64,000 bases of DNA from Pedococcus aerophilus. GTDB taxonomy: Bacteria; Actinomycetota; Actinomycetes; Actinomycetales; Dermatophilaceae. Under the pieces are notes generated by a model. The model was given only the letters and a program-made list of their open reading frames with translations. It ran no database searches and was not told where the DNA came from. Below are positions 1 to 9,963 of the stretch, piece by piece. Both the position numbers and the translations under genes were made by a program. Position 1 is the stretch's first letter, and the number at the start of each line of letters is the position of its first letter. Location: contig NZ_BAAARN010000001.1 in NCBI RefSeq assembly GCF_039532215.1, positions 1,535,942 through 1,599,941 on the forward strand, written 5' to 3'.

Positions 1-565
1 GCCGAACCTCGTCAACGGCCGCACCTACGTCGTCTGCACCAACAACTCCAGCCGCCAGCCGAGCCAGATCGACGAGGCCAACCCGCGCGCCAACAACAAG
101 CACGGGCACATCATCGAGCTCGTCCCCTCCCGCGGTGACGACACGACGACGACCTTCACCTGGAAGATCGTCCTCATCGCCGGTGACCCCAACGACCCGA
201 CGACCTACTTCAACGGGTACGACCGGTCCGAGGTCTCGCCGATCTCCTGCCCCGACAACGTCGCCTTCGACCACGAGGGCAACATGTGGATCGCGACGGA
301 CGGCAACGCGCTCGGCGCCTGCGACGGGATGTACCTCTACCCGCTGTCCGGCCCGCACAAGGGTCACCTGCAGCAGTTCCTCTCGGTGCCGGCCTACTCC
401 GAGTGCTGCGGCCCGCTCGTCACCTGGGACCAGAAGACGGTCCTCGCGGCGGTCCAGCACCCGGGCGAGACCGAGGGCGCCTCACCGGCGGCCCCGGCCA
501 GCCAGTTCCCCTACCAGGGTGACGGACAGCCCCGCCCCAGCGTGATCCAGATCCGCCAGCGCTGA
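1..565 (+). CDS. PhoX family phosphatase (DUF839), C-terminal part
   Basis: The reading frame is open from base 2 to the TGA at 563-565 and gives the last 187 residues; the start lies outside the window. The fragment contains the stretch TYVVCTNNSSR, a Trp-Lys-Ile strand, then CPDNVAFDHEGNMWIATDG and a Cys-Cys-Gly-Pro segment near the end. This matches the beta-propeller C-terminus of PhoX/DUF839 proteins, which are normally Tat-exported Ca-dependent phosphatases of about 650-700 residues. The Tat signal cannot be checked here. The gene converges on the polyprenyl synthase and both appear to use the hairpin at 585-625. The family call is good; phosphatase activity is inferred from the family. 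Confidence 0.8.
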   Translation, partial: PNLVNGRTYVVCTNNSSRQPSQIDEANPRANNKHGHIIELVPSRGDDTTTTFTWKIVLIAGDPNDPTTYFNGYDRSEVSPISCPDNVAFDHEGNMWIATDGNALGACDGMYLYPLSGPHKGHLQQFLSVPAYSECCGPLVTWDQKTVLAAVQHPGETEGASPAAPASQFPYQGDGQPRPSVIQIRQR

Positions 566-584
566 CCCCGCGCACCGGTGCGCC

Positions 585-625
585 GAGGCGCCATACCGTC
601 CCTGTCGTGGGCGGTATGGCGCCTC
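585..625. terminator. Bidirectional hairpin between convergent genes
   Basis: Perfect inverted repeat: a 14-base arm GAGGCGCCATACCG (585-598), a 13-base loop, and the complementary arm at 612-625. It lies 20 bases after the PhoX stop and 42 bases after the polyprenyl synthase stop on the other strand, so it can terminate both. There is no long T tract, as is usual for hairpin terminators in high-GC actinobacteria. Confidence 0.75.
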
Positions 626-666
626 TGTCGCGTGGGGTGCGACGTCGGCGGCTCGGGGAAGGTGCG

Positions 667-1668
667 TCAGCCGACGCGGGTGACGACGCTGGTCGCCAAC
701 GCGGCCAGGGCGGCCTTGGCCTCGCTGTCCGGCAGACCGGCCAGAGCGGCAGTGGCCTCGGCGGCCACGGCGTTGGTGCGCTCCTGCGCGCGTTCCATGG
801 CGGGGTGGACCCGCAGCAGCGCCAGGGCCTCGGCGACGGTCGCGTCGTCCTGGGTCTCGGAGAGCAGCAGCTCCTGGAGCCGGGCGTCGGCCGGGTCGGT
901 CGACGCGAGGGCGTACAGGACCGGCAGCGTCCGCTTGCCCTCACGCAGGTCCGTGCCCGGCGTCTTGCCGGTGTCCTCGGGGTCCGAGGCGATGTCGATG
1001 AGGTCGTCGGCGAGCTGGAACGCCATGCCGAGCCGCTCGCCGTACTCCCGCAGCGTCTCGGTGGTCGCGGCGTCGCACCCGCTGAACATCGCGCCGTACC
1101 GGGCAGCGGTCGCGATGAGCACACCAGTCTTGTCGGCGAGGACCTGCAGGTAGTAGTCGATCGCGTCGGCACCTGCCGGGGCACGGCGGGTGTCGCGGAT
1201 CTGGCCCGCGCACAACCGGATGAAGGTGCGGGCCTGGATCTTCACGGCCTCCGGGCCGAGGTCGGCGATGATCGACGACGCCGTGCCGAAGAGCAGGTCG
1301 CCGACGAGGATCGCCGTCGAGTTGTCGTACTTGGCGTTGGCGCTCGGGGCACCGCGGCGCACGTCCGCCTCGTCCATCACGTCGTCGTGGTACAGCGACG
1401 CGAGGTGGGTCAGCTCGACACCGGTGGCCGCCGCGACGACGTCGTCGTTGACGCCGGAGCCGACCTCGGACGCGAGCAGGGTGAGCAGCGGACGGAACCG
1501 CTTCCCCCCGGCCTCGGCGAGGTGGATGTTGGCACCGGCGATGAACGGGTCCTCGTGGTCGACCTCGCGCCGCAGCAGCGCGTCGACGGCCTCGAGGCCG
1601 TCGACGAGCCGGGCGTTCAGGGCGTCGGAGGTGGCCGGGAGGGCCAGGACCGGTGGGGTGGGGCTCAA
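667..1668 (-). CDS. Long-chain polyprenyl diphosphate synthase (trans-isoprenyl diphosphate synthase)
   Basis: 333 residues, the usual length for heptaprenyl- to decaprenyl-diphosphate synthases. It condenses isopentenyl diphosphate onto an allylic primer to build the menaquinone side chain. Both aspartate motifs are present: first DDVMD (residues 95-99) and second DDLID (221-225), with GGKRFRP in the IPP-binding region (54-60). The residues four and five positions before the first motif are Ser and Ala, small residues that in this family permit long products. The start is a TTG at 1668, because no ATG or GTG occurs near the conserved N-terminus; it has no clear Shine-Dalgarno sequence. The gene follows nuoN by 13 bases and is probably the last gene of the nuo transcript. 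Exact chain length is not readable from sequence. Confidence 0.9.
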   Translation of the reverse strand: MSPTPPVLALPATSDALNARLVDGLEAVDALLRREVDHEDPFIAGANIHLAEAGGKRFRPLLTLLASEVGSGVNDDVVAAATGVELTHLASLYHDDVMDEADVRRGAPSANAKYDNSTAILVGDLLFGTASSIIADLGPEAVKIQARTFIRLCAGQIRDTRRAPAGADAIDYYLQVLADKTGVLIATAARYGAMFSGCDAATTETLREYGERLGMAFQLADDLIDIASDPEDTGKTPGTDLREGKRTLPVLYALASTDPADARLQELLLSETQDDATVAEALALLRVHPAMERAQERTNAVAAEATAALAGLPDSEAKAALAALATSVVTRVG

Positions 1669-1681
1669 CGAGCAGTCCGGG

Positions 1682-3280
1682 TCATCGCAGCATGAACTGC
1701 GACGAGCGCTCGGCGAGGTCGAGGACCTGCGCCGGCAGCACGCCGAGGACGAGCGTGATGAGCGTGCCCACCGTGATCGCGACGGTGAGGTACGGCGACG
1801 CGGTCTCGGCGACGACGGCCTCCCCTGCCGGCGGCTCGGTGAAGTACATGAGCACGATGAGGCGGACGTAGACGAACGCCGTGATCACGCTGCACAGCAC
1901 ACCGATGACGACCAGCGACACCCCGGCGCGGCCACCGAATGCGACAGCAGGCGAGAAGGCGGCGAACTTCGCGGTGAAGCCCGACGTCAGCGGGATGCCG
2001 GCGAAGGCGAGCAGGAGGAACGCGAAGACACCCGCGACGACGGGGTGGTTGCGGCCCAGGCCCGCCCACTGGGACAGGTGCGAGGCCTCGGACCCACCCT
2101 GGCGCACCATCGAGACGACGGCGAAGGCGGCGATCGTCATGAATCCGTAGGCGACGAGGTAGAACATCGTGCCCGAGACACCGGTCCGGTCGAAGGACAG
2201 CACGGCGACGAGGATGAAGCCGGCGTGGGCGATCGAGGAGTAGGCCAGCAGGCGCTTGACGTCGGTCTGGGTGACCGACATGACCGCACCCACGACCATG
2301 GTGATCGCGGCGACGGCGATGACGCCTCCGCGCCAGTCCCAGCGGTTGGCCTCGATGCCGACGTAGACGAGGCGCAGGATCGCACCGAAGGCGGCGACCT
2401 TGGTGCACGCGGCCATGAAGCCGGTGACCGGGGTGGGGGCGCCCTGGTAGACGTCGGGGGTCCAGGAGTGGAACGGCACGGCGCCGACCTTGAACAGCAG
2501 GCCCACCAGCACGAAGACCACGCCAGGAAGGAGCAGGCCCTCGAGGTCGCCCGAGGCGGCCGTCACCGCCCGCGCGATGTCGGCGATGTAGAGCGAGCCG
2601 GCGTAGCCGTAGAGCAGGGCCGCACCGAACAAGAAGAACGCCGAGCTGAACGCCCCGAGGAGGAAGTACTTCAGCGACGCCTCCTGCGAGAGCAGGCGGC
2701 GACGACGTGCCAGTCCGCACAGCAGGTACAGCGGCAGGGAGAGGACCTCGAGCGCGACGAACATCGTCAGCAGGTCACCGGCGGCCGTGAAGAGCAGCAT
2801 GCCCAGCACGGCGAAGATCGTCAGCGGGAAGACCTCGCTGGTCGCCAGGCCCGCGCGCAGGGCGGCGGCCTCGTGGGGCGAGCCGGGGACGGCCGCGCCC
2901 ATGGGCGTGAAGGCGTCGGCCCCCTGGCCACCGAACTTCTCGGCCATGGTGAGCACACCGAGGATCGACATCGCGAGGATGGAGCCCTGCAGGAACAGCG
3001 ACGGCCCGTCGATGATGACGGCCTGGGCGAGGGTGGCACCGCGGTTGACCTCGTCGGCCGAGACCGTGATGAGGACGACCAAGGCGGCCAGCAGGGTCGC
3101 CAGGGCCAGGGCCACCTGCGTGGTGTGGCGGATCCGGCGCGGCGCGAAGGCCTCGACGAGCACCCCCACGAGGGCACCACCGATGACGATGAGCATCGGG
3201 GCGATGGCGCCGTAGTTGAAGTCGGCGGCCTGGAAGGCAGCCGGCACCATCGGCGTGGACAGGACGGTCACGGCGGGCAT
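1682..3280 (-). CDS. nuoN: NADH-quinone oxidoreductase subunit N
   Basis: 532 residues, about 14 predicted membrane segments. It is one of the three antiporter-like proton-pumping subunits of complex I. The segment FVALEVLSLPLYLLCGL carries the conserved intramembrane glutamate of the family, and SIAHAGFILVAV matches the discontinuous helix region. The ATG at 3280 overlaps the TAA stop of nuoM by one base (TAATG), so it is translationally coupled. It ends 13 bases before the polyprenyl synthase start. Length and motifs are normal. Confidence 0.96.
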   Translation of the reverse strand: MPAVTVLSTPMVPAAFQAADFNYGAIAPMLIVIGGALVGVLVEAFAPRRIRHTTQVALALATLLAALVVLITVSADEVNRGATLAQAVIIDGPSLFLQGSILAMSILGVLTMAEKFGGQGADAFTPMGAAVPGSPHEAAALRAGLATSEVFPLTIFAVLGMLLFTAAGDLLTMFVALEVLSLPLYLLCGLARRRRLLSQEASLKYFLLGAFSSAFFLFGAALLYGYAGSLYIADIARAVTAASGDLEGLLLPGVVFVLVGLLFKVGAVPFHSWTPDVYQGAPTPVTGFMAACTKVAAFGAILRLVYVGIEANRWDWRGGVIAVAAITMVVGAVMSVTQTDVKRLLAYSSIAHAGFILVAVLSFDRTGVSGTMFYLVAYGFMTIAAFAVVSMVRQGGSEASHLSQWAGLGRNHPVVAGVFAFLLLAFAGIPLTSGFTAKFAAFSPAVAFGGRAGVSLVVIGVLCSVITAFVYVRLIVLMYFTEPPAGEAVVAETASPYLTVAITVGTLITLVLGVLPAQVLDLAERSSQFMLR

Positions 3281-4806
3281 TACTTCGTGCTCCCGTCAGC
3301 GGAGGTGGGGGCCGGGTCGGTGACACCGACGTAGCTCAGGGTCTTGGCGACCGCCGGGTTGAGGACGTCCAGCGCCGGCTTGGGGTAGAACCCCAGGACG
3401 ATGAACGCGGCGATCAGCGGGGCGACGACGATCTTCTCGCGCATCGAGATGTCTCGGACAGGAGTGTCGAGCTCGGGCTTCGGGCCGGTCATCATCCGCT
3501 TGTACATGAGCAGGATGTACAGCGCGGCCAGGACGATGCATGCCGTCGCGACGACGGCCGCGAACTTGTAGCGCTGGAACGTCCCGACGAGCACGAGGAA
3601 CTCCGAGACGAACGAGCTCAGACCCGGCAGGGCCAGGCCGGACAGCCCAGCGACGAGGAAGACGCCGGCGAGACCGGGCGTCACCCGCTGCCAGCCACCG
3701 AAGTCCGGGATGCGCTTGCTGCCCCGACGCGCGATGAGCATCGCAGCGATGAGGAACAGCGCTGCCGTCGAGAAGCCGTGGTTGAGCATGTAGAGCGTCG
3801 ACCCTGCGCCGGCGGTCGTGGTCAGGGCGAAGATGCCCAGCACGATGAAACCGAAGTGGCTGATCGACGTGTAGGCGATCAGGCGCATGATGTCGGTCTG
3901 GCCGATGGCCAGCAGCGCGCCGTACATGATCGAGATGACCGCGAGGGTGAGGACCACGGGCGTCGCCCACTGCGAGGCCTCCGGGAACAGCTGGAGGCAG
4001 AAGCGGATCATGCCGTAGGTGCCGACCTTGTCGAGCACGCCGACGAGCAGCACCGCGGTCGCGGGACGCGCCTCGGTCGCGGCGTCGGGCAGCCAGGTGT
4101 GCACCGGCCACATCGGGGCCTTGACGGCGAAGGCGAAGAAGAACGCGAGGAACATCAGGCGCTCGGGCGTGGTGCCGAGGTCGAGCCCGGTGAGCTTGGA
4201 GACGAGGAAGCCGTCCGAGCCGCCGGGGCCGTAGTGGTAGAGCGCCAGGACGCCCACGAGCATCACCAGTCCACCCGCGAGGGAGAACAGCAGGAACTTC
4301 ACCGCGGCGTACTGGCGACGCGCGCCACCGTAGGAGCCGATGAGGAAGTAGACCGGGATGAGCATGGCCTCGAAGAAGACGTAGAACAGGAAGACGTCGG
4401 TGGCGGCGAACACGCCGACCATGAACGTCTCCAGCACCAGCATCAGCGCGAAGTAGTTCTTCTCGCGCTTGCCGCCCTCGGGCACGTCGTTCCACGCGGC
4501 GAGCACGCACACCGGCGTCAGGATGACGGCCATGAGGATCATGACCAGGGCGGTGCCGTCGACGCCGAGGGCGTAGGAGACACCGAACTGCGGGATCCAC
4601 TCGTGCTGCTCGGTGAGCTGGAACTGCTGGTCGGACTTGGTGGAGAACTGCAGCGCCGCGGCGATGCCCATCACCAACGTCACGAGGGAGAAGCCCAGCG
4701 CGATGTGCTTGGCACGGTCGGTCACCCCTGCCGGGAGGGCGGCCACGACGGCAGCACCGATGAGCGGGATCAACCCGATCACGGTCAGCCAGGGGAAGTT
4801 CGTCAT
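3280..4806 (-). CDS. nuoM: NADH-quinone oxidoreductase subunit M
   Basis: 508 residues. Antiporter-like membrane subunit of complex I. FYVFFEAMLIPVYFLIG holds the conserved glutamate and VHTWLPDAATEARPA is the typical NuoM/ND4 signature. The ATG at 4806 is chosen because it overlaps the nuoL stop as TGATG and gives the normal N-terminus [10 protein letters not shown]; an in-frame ATG five codons upstream would overlap nuoL further. It ends with about 20 soluble residues (DPAPTSADGSTK). It overlaps nuoN by one base. Confidence 0.96.
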   Translation of the reverse strand: MTNFPWLTVIGLIPLIGAAVVAALPAGVTDRAKHIALGFSLVTLVMGIAAALQFSTKSDQQFQLTEQHEWIPQFGVSYALGVDGTALVMILMAVILTPVCVLAAWNDVPEGGKREKNYFALMLVLETFMVGVFAATDVFLFYVFFEAMLIPVYFLIGSYGGARRQYAAVKFLLFSLAGGLVMLVGVLALYHYGPGGSDGFLVSKLTGLDLGTTPERLMFLAFFFAFAVKAPMWPVHTWLPDAATEARPATAVLLVGVLDKVGTYGMIRFCLQLFPEASQWATPVVLTLAVISIMYGALLAIGQTDIMRLIAYTSISHFGFIVLGIFALTTTAGAGSTLYMLNHGFSTAALFLIAAMLIARRGSKRIPDFGGWQRVTPGLAGVFLVAGLSGLALPGLSSFVSEFLVLVGTFQRYKFAAVVATACIVLAALYILLMYKRMMTGPKPELDTPVRDISMREKIVVAPLIAAFIVLGFYPKPALDVLNPAVAKTLSYVGVTDPAPTSADGSTK

Positions 4807-6758
4807 CACTGGATCACCCACAGAGCACCGAGAATCACGACGACGCCGGCAAGCATCGTCAGGGCATAGGAACGTGCGAAGCCGTTCTGGAGGCGACGCA
4901 GGCGGCTGGAGGTGCCACCGACGAGCGCTGCCAGACCACCGAACCCGCCGTCGACTCCGCGGTTGTCCGCGAAGACGAGGGCGCGCGTCAGGTGCAGGCC
5001 GGGGCGCATGAAGACACCCTCGTTGACGTCGTCCTGGTAGAGGTCGCGGCGTGCGGCCCGCGTGACCAGCGAACCGGTCGGCTGGGCCTGCGGCACCGAG
5101 TCACGCCAGTAACGCATCCAGGCCAGCGCGATGCCCCCGGCGACGAGCAGCAGCGTGAGGCCGGTGATGACCGGGACGGACAGCACCGGGTGCTCCTCGC
5201 CGTGCTCCCCCACGACCGGCTCGAGCCAGTGCGTGAAGGTGCCACCGATGGACAGGACGAGGCCGAGCAGCGCGGAGCCGACGGCCAGCACCATCATCGG
5301 GATCGTCATCGTCAGCGGGGACTCGTGCGGGTGCACGTCATCGGTCCAGCGCTTCTTGCCGTGGAAGGTCATGAAGAACAGGCGCGACATGTAGAACGCG
5401 GTGATGCCGGCACCGATGAGCGCGGTGAAGCCGAAGACCCACGGGCGCCAGCCCTCACCGATGAAGGCGGCCTCGATGATCTTGTCCTTGGACCAGAAGC
5501 CGGAGAACGGCGGGACACCGAGGATCGCGAGCCAGCCGAGGCCGAACGTCGCCCAGGTGATCTTCATGGCACCGGACAGCCCACCGAAGCGGCGCATGTC
5601 GACCTGGTCGTTCATGCCGTGCATGACCGAGCCGGCCCCGAGGAACATCCCGGCCTTGAAGAAGCCGTGCGTGAGCAGGTGGAAGATCGCGAACGCCGCA
5701 CCGACCGGGCCGAGGCCCGCGGCGAGCATCATGTAGCCGATCTGGCTCATCGTGGAGGCCGCGAGGGCCTTCTTGATGTCGTCCTTGGCGCAACCGACGA
5801 CCGCACCGAAGACCAGCGTGATCGCGCCGACGATGACGACGACGAGCTGTGCGTCGGGGGCGTTGTTGAAGATGAAGCCGCTGCGCACGACGAGGTAGAC
5901 ACCGGCGGTGACCATGGTCGCCGCGTGGATCAGCGCCGAGACGGGCGTCGGACCGGCCATGGCGTCGCCGAGCCAGCTCTGCAGCGGGAACTGCGCCGAC
6001 TTGCCGCAGGCACCGAGCAGCAGCATCAGGCCGATGGCCGTGAGGACGCCCTCGCCTGCACCTCCCTCGGCGGCCTGCTGGACACCGGCGAAGGACACGG
6101 TGCCGAACGCGGCGAACATGATCATGATTGCGACGGACAGGCCGAAGTCACCGACGCGGTTGACGACGAACGCCTTGTTGGCGGCCGACGCGTACGCGGG
6201 GTTGTGGTTCCAGAACCCGATGAGCAGGTAGGACGCGAGGCCCACACCCTCCCAGCCGACGTAGAGCAGCAGGTAGGAGTCCGACAGGACCAGCAGCAGC
6301 ATCGCGGCCACGAACAGGTTGAGGTAGGCGAAGAACCGGCGCTTGTCCGGGTCGTGCTCCATGTACCCGATCGAGTAGACGTGGATCAGCGAGCCGACGA
6401 AGGTCACGAGCAGCACGAAGACCACGGACAGCTGGTCGACCAGCATCCCGGCGTCGACGTTGAACGACCCGGCCGGCACCCAGCTGAACAGGTGCAGCGA
6501 GGCGGCCCGCGACTCGTGGTCGCGACCGATCATCGAGATCCAGATGATGGCGCCGACGAGGAACGCGGCCCACGACATGGCGGTCGCGAACAGCGGACCC
6601 CACTTGTCGGTGGCGCGTCCCCCGAGGAGGAGGACGGCGGCACCGAGCAGCGGGAGGGCCACCAGGAGCCACGCGTATGCCGTGATGCCGGTTGCCGCGG
6701 TCGCGGCCGCGGGTTCAGCGGCGGTTGCGGCAGCGGCGAGCGTTGCGAGGGAAGTCAC
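4806..6758 (-). CDS. nuoL: NADH-quinone oxidoreductase subunit L
   Basis: 650 residues. Distal antiporter-like subunit of complex I, with about 16 membrane helices including the lateral helix. [20 protein letters not shown] carries the conserved Glu, and [23 protein letters not shown] is the diagnostic NuoL signature. The reading frame stays open upstream into nuoK, but the GTG at 6758 is the likely start: AAGGGG lies 8 bases upstream, and the protein then begins with an Ala-rich stretch before the first helix. It begins 14 bases after the nuoK stop, one of the few non-overlapping junctions in the operon. Confidence 0.95.
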   Translation of the reverse strand: MTSLATLAAAATAAEPAAATAATGITAYAWLLVALPLLGAAVLLLGGRATDKWGPLFATAMSWAAFLVGAIIWISMIGRDHESRAASLHLFSWVPAGSFNVDAGMLVDQLSVVFVLLVTFVGSLIHVYSIGYMEHDPDKRRFFAYLNLFVAAMLLLVLSDSYLLLYVGWEGVGLASYLLIGFWNHNPAYASAANKAFVVNRVGDFGLSVAIMIMFAAFGTVSFAGVQQAAEGGAGEGVLTAIGLMLLLGACGKSAQFPLQSWLGDAMAGPTPVSALIHAATMVTAGVYLVVRSGFIFNNAPDAQLVVVIVGAITLVFGAVVGCAKDDIKKALAASTMSQIGYMMLAAGLGPVGAAFAIFHLLTHGFFKAGMFLGAGSVMHGMNDQVDMRRFGGLSGAMKITWATFGLGWLAILGVPPFSGFWSKDKIIEAAFIGEGWRPWVFGFTALIGAGITAFYMSRLFFMTFHGKKRWTDDVHPHESPLTMTIPMMVLAVGSALLGLVLSIGGTFTHWLEPVVGEHGEEHPVLSVPVITGLTLLLVAGGIALAWMRYWRDSVPQAQPTGSLVTRAARRDLYQDDVNEGVFMRPGLHLTRALVFADNRGVDGGFGGLAALVGGTSSRLRRLQNGFARSYALTMLAGVVVILGALWVIQ

Positions 6759-6772
6759 CTTCGAGGCCCCTT

Positions 6773-7072
6773 CTACAGCTTCAGGAGGTTGGCGTCGTCG
6801 ACCGAGGCCGACCGGCGGGCACGGAAGATGGCCATGATGATCGCGAGACCGACCACGACCTCGGCGGCGGCGACCACCATGACGAACAGGGCGATCACCT
6901 GCCCGTCGAGGGAGCCGTTCATCCGCGCGAAGGTCACGAACATCAGGTTCGTCGCGTTGAGCATGAGCTCGACGCCCATGAAGACGACGATGGCGTTGCG
7001 CCGCATGAGGACGGTGGCCCCACCGATCGCGAACAGGATCGTCGCGAGGTAGATGTAGTTGACGAGGTTCAC
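6773..7072 (-). CDS. nuoK: NADH-quinone oxidoreductase subunit K
   Basis: 99 residues, three transmembrane helices, the exact usual size. The two intramembrane glutamates needed for proton transfer are visible, Glu35 in [10 protein letters not shown] and Glu71 in [10 protein letters not shown]. It starts at GTG 7072, overlapping the nuoJ stop by four bases (GTGA), so coupling to nuoJ is likely. It forms the core of the membrane arm with NuoA, J and N. Confidence 0.96.
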   Translation of the reverse strand: MNLVNYIYLATILFAIGGATVLMRRNAIVVFMGVELMLNATNLMFVTFARMNGSLDGQVIALFVMVVAAAEVVVGLAIIMAIFRARRSASVDDANLLKL

Positions 7073-7839
7073 CGCTGCGAGCCCTCCTCGATCTCGTGCT
7101 CGATGTCCTTCTCGGACTCGACGTGGCGGACGGGGGTGACGATCTGCTCACGGGCGGTCAGCACGCGGGAGACGGACAGGTCGCTCGGGGTGCCGTCGGG
7201 CAGCAGGGCCGGGGTGTCGACCGCGTTGCTGCGGGCGTAGACACCGGGGGCCGGCAGGCCGGCGACGTTGCGGTTGTCACGGATGCGCCGCTCGGACCAC
7301 AGCCGCTGGCTCGGCTTGGCACCGATGCGCTCGCGGTGGGCCAGCACCATCGCGCCGAGCGCGGCGGTGATGAGCAGGGCCGAGGTGATCTCGAAGGTCC
7401 AGACGTACTTGCCGAAGATGAGCTCGGCGACGCCGGTGACGTTGCCCGGGTTGTCGTTGACCCCGGACAGCCCCTTCATCGGGCCGAACTGCACGCGCCC
7501 GACCGCGGAGAAGACCAGCGCACCGAGGCCGAGGGCGAGGACGAGCGAGGCCCACTTCTGGCCCTTGAGCGTCTCGACCAGGGAGTCGGAGGAGTCGACA
7601 CCGACGAGCATGAGGACGAACAGGAACAGCATCATGACCGCGCCGGTGTAGACGAAGATCTGGATGATGCCCAGGAAGTCCGCCTCCTGCGCGATGTAGA
7701 AGATGCCGAGGTTGATCATGACCAGGGCCATGCCGAGCGCGGCGTGGACGGCCTTCTTGGCGAAGATGAGCCCGAGGGCCCCCATCACGGAGAGGGGTCC
7801 GAGGACCCAGAAGAGCACCTGCTCACCCGTGCCGGTCAT
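7069..7839 (-). CDS. nuoJ: NADH-quinone oxidoreductase subunit J
   Basis: 256 residues with five membrane helices in the first 170; the remaining ~85 residues form a soluble tail common in actinobacterial NuoJ. The N-terminus [20 protein letters not shown] is typical, and [16 protein letters not shown] contains the family's helix-3 region. The ATG at 7839 overlaps the nuoI stop as ATGA. The tail, from about residue 180, is rich in Arg, Pro and Asp and ends [16 protein letters not shown]. Its role is not known. Confidence 0.94.
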   Translation of the reverse strand: MTGTGEQVLFWVLGPLSVMGALGLIFAKKAVHAALGMALVMINLGIFYIAQEADFLGIIQIFVYTGAVMMLFLFVLMLVGVDSSDSLVETLKGQKWASLVLALGLGALVFSAVGRVQFGPMKGLSGVNDNPGNVTGVAELIFGKYVWTFEITSALLITAALGAMVLAHRERIGAKPSQRLWSERRIRDNRNVAGLPAPGVYARSNAVDTPALLPDGTPSDLSVSRVLTAREQIVTPVRHVESEKDIEHEIEEGSQR

Positions 7840-8564
7840 CGGCGCACCGCCTCTCCGCTGCTGTCGCGGGTGGCCTGGCCGGTCACCACGGTGTCGACAC
7901 CCTCGACCGGGTCGCCGGTGGCGGCGAGCCCGTCCTGGGGCGCGGCGTCGTGCTCCTTCACCCATGCCTCCTGCTCAGGGGTCGCCCGGGCGACCTTGCC
8001 CTGGTAGTAGTCGCGCTCCTCGAGGCCGTCGACCATCGGGTGCGGCGCGGGCAGCATCCCCTCGGACAACGGTCCGAGCAGCTGCTCCTTGGTGAAGATG
8101 AGGTCGCCGCGGTTGTTGTCGGCGAGCTCGTAGAAGTTGGTCATGGTCAGGGCGCGCGTCGGGCAGGCCTCGATGCACAGGCCGCAGAAGATGCAGCGCA
8201 GGTAGTTGATCTGGTAGACGCGGCCGTAGCGCTCGCCGGGCGAGAAGCGACCGGCGCCACCCTCGCTGTCGTCGTTCGCCGCACCCTCGACGAGGATCGC
8301 GTCGGCCGGGCACGCCCAGGCGCACAGCTCGCAGCCGACGCACTTCTCCAGCCCGTCGGGGTGCCGGTTGAGCTGGTGGCGACCGTGGTACCGGGGCTGC
8401 GTCGGACGCTTCTCCTCGGGGTACTCCTCGGTCTCCAGCTTGCGGAACATGGTCGCGAACGTGACGCCGAACCCGCCGACGGGGGCGAAGAGGTCGGCGA
8501 AGAACCCGGTCTTCTTGTCGTCGGCCGGGCGGTCAGCAGCTCTGTCAGCAGGTCGGTCAGCCAC
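7836..8564 (-). CDS. nuoI: NADH-quinone oxidoreductase subunit I (two 4Fe-4S clusters)
   Basis: 242 residues. It carries iron-sulfur clusters N6a and N6b, passing electrons toward NuoB. The two ferredoxin motifs are [12 protein letters not shown] (Cys75, 78, 81, 85) and [12 protein letters not shown] (Cys124, 127, 130, 134). The GTG at 8564 is chosen because AAGGAGG sits 6 bases upstream; the start overlaps the end of nuoH by 8 bases. The first 20 residues are Ala/Asp/Arg repeats ([15 protein letters not shown]), and the C-terminus extends about 40 residues past the fold, as in other actinobacteria. Confidence 0.95.
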   Translation of the reverse strand: MADRPADRAADRPADDKKTGFFADLFAPVGGFGVTFATMFRKLETEEYPEEKRPTQPRYHGRHQLNRHPDGLEKCVGCELCAWACPADAILVEGAANDDSEGGAGRFSPGERYGRVYQINYLRCIFCGLCIEACPTRALTMTNFYELADNNRGDLIFTKEQLLGPLSEGMLPAPHPMVDGLEERDYYQGKVARATPEQEAWVKEHDAAPQDGLAATGDPVEGVDTVVTGQATRDSSGEAVRR

Positions 8565-9963
8565 GAGCGGCCTCCTTGTCGGTTGCGTCCGTGCGGTCGC
8601 TGATGGCCATGGTCGGCTCCTTGAGGCGCTGTCCGGGCAGGGGCGGCACGGGGTACCCACCCGCGAACGGGTCGATCTCCTCCGGGGCCGGCGCGGAGCG
8701 GGCAGCGTCCTTCTCGATCTTCTTGTTGTCCCAGACCCACACCGCGAGCAGCGCGCCCAGGGAGACGATGACGACGAAGACGATGCTGAACACCGGGAAC
8801 TGCCGGTTGCCCAGGGTCAGGGCCGCGTCACCGAAGTAGCCGAGCTGGCTGCCGCGGATGAAGGCCACGACGACGACCCAGGCGAGGGTGACCGGGATGA
8901 GGAACTTCCAGCCGAACCGCATGAACTGGTCGTAGCGGACACGGGGCAGCGAGCCGCGCAGCCACACGAAGAAGAACATGAACAGCCAGAGCTTGATGAC
9001 GAACCAGAGCAGGCCCCACCAGCCCTCGTTGAACATGCCGTCGTTGATCGCGGCGATGCCGGGAGGTGCCTGCCAGCCGCCGAGGAACATCGTCGTGGCC
9101 AGGGCGGCGACGGTGAACATGTTGACGTACTCACCGAGGAAGAACATGGCGAACTTCAGCGAGGAGTACTCGGTGTGGAAGCCACCGGTGAGCTCGCCCT
9201 CGCCCTCGGCGAGGTCGAAGGGCAGTCGGTTGGTCTCGCCGACCATGGTGATGACGTAGACGAAGAAGCTGAAGAACGCCGGGATGATGTACCAGAGGTC
9301 CTTCTGGGCCGCCACGATCTGCGAGGTCGACATCGAGCCGGAGTAGAGGAACACGGCGACGAGCGACAGGCCCATGGCGATCTCGTAGGAGATGACCTGG
9401 GCGGTGGAGCGCAGGCCACCGAGCAGCGGGTAGGTCGAGCCCGACGACCAGCCGGCCAACACGATGCCGTAGACACCCACGCCGGCGACCGCGAGCACGA
9501 GGAGCACGGCGACGGGGATGTCGGTGAGCTGCAACGGCGTCTGGTGGCCGAACATCGACACGGTCGGACCCAGCGGGATGATCGCGAACGAGACGAACGC
9601 CATGGCGCCGGCGATGACCGGGGCGAGGGCGAAGACGATCTTGTCGGCGTTCTTCGGCGTCAGGTCCTCCTTGAGGGCCAGCTTGACGCCGTCGGCCAGG
9701 GTCTGGAGCAGACCGAACGGACCGGTGCGGTTCGGACCGGGGCGCTGCTGCATGCGGCCGATGACACGCCGCTCGAACCAGATGACGATGAGGGTGTTGA
9801 CGAGCAGGAAGACGAAGACGAGCAGCGCCTTGACCAGGTGCAGCCACCACGGGGTGTCGCTGAAGTCGAGGCTGGGGTTGTCGGCGAACGGTGCCGAGGC
9901 CAGCCCGGCCGGGAGGTGCGGCAGGGCGGTGACTGCCTGCGCGGCATACGTCACGGTGCTCAC
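8557..9963 (-). CDS. nuoH: NADH-quinone oxidoreductase subunit H
   Basis: 468 residues, longer than the E. coli subunit (about 325) because of an N-terminal lead and a ~70-residue C-terminal tail typical of actinobacteria. It forms the quinone-binding chamber with NuoB and NuoD. Conserved loops seen: [39 protein letters not shown] and [13 protein letters not shown]. The GTG at 9963 overlaps the nuoG stop by four bases (GTGA), fixing the start. The soluble tail ([19 protein letters not shown] onward) is unlike the membrane part. Confidence 0.95.
   Translation of the reverse strand: MSTVTYAAQAVTALPHLPAGLASAPFADNPSLDFSDTPWWLHLVKALLVFVFLLVNTLIVIWFERRVIGRMQQRPGPNRTGPFGLLQTLADGVKLALKEDLTPKNADKIVFALAPVIAGAMAFVSFAIIPLGPTVSMFGHQTPLQLTDIPVAVLLVLAVAGVGVYGIVLAGWSSGSTYPLLGGLRSTAQVISYEIAMGLSLVAVFLYSGSMSTSQIVAAQKDLWYIIPAFFSFFVYVITMVGETNRLPFDLAEGEGELTGGFHTEYSSLKFAMFFLGEYVNMFTVAALATTMFLGGWQAPPGIAAINDGMFNEGWWGLLWFVIKLWLFMFFFVWLRGSLPRVRYDQFMRFGWKFLIPVTLAWVVVVAFIRGSQLGYFGDAALTLGNRQFPVFSIVFVVIVSLGALLAVWVWDNKKIEKDAARSAPAPEEIDPFAGGYPVPPLPGQRLKEPTMAISDRTDATDKEAARG

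Noticed and set aside
1190-3334. Long open frame on the plus strand across the polyprenyl synthase and nuoN
   Set aside because: Composition is Arg/Glu/Gly/His-rich without any fold, and it is antisense to conserved genes.
4992-7052. Long open frame on the plus strand across nuoL
   Set aside because: Antisense to nuoL; the sequence is a low-complexity His/Glu/Asp/Arg mirror of membrane codons.
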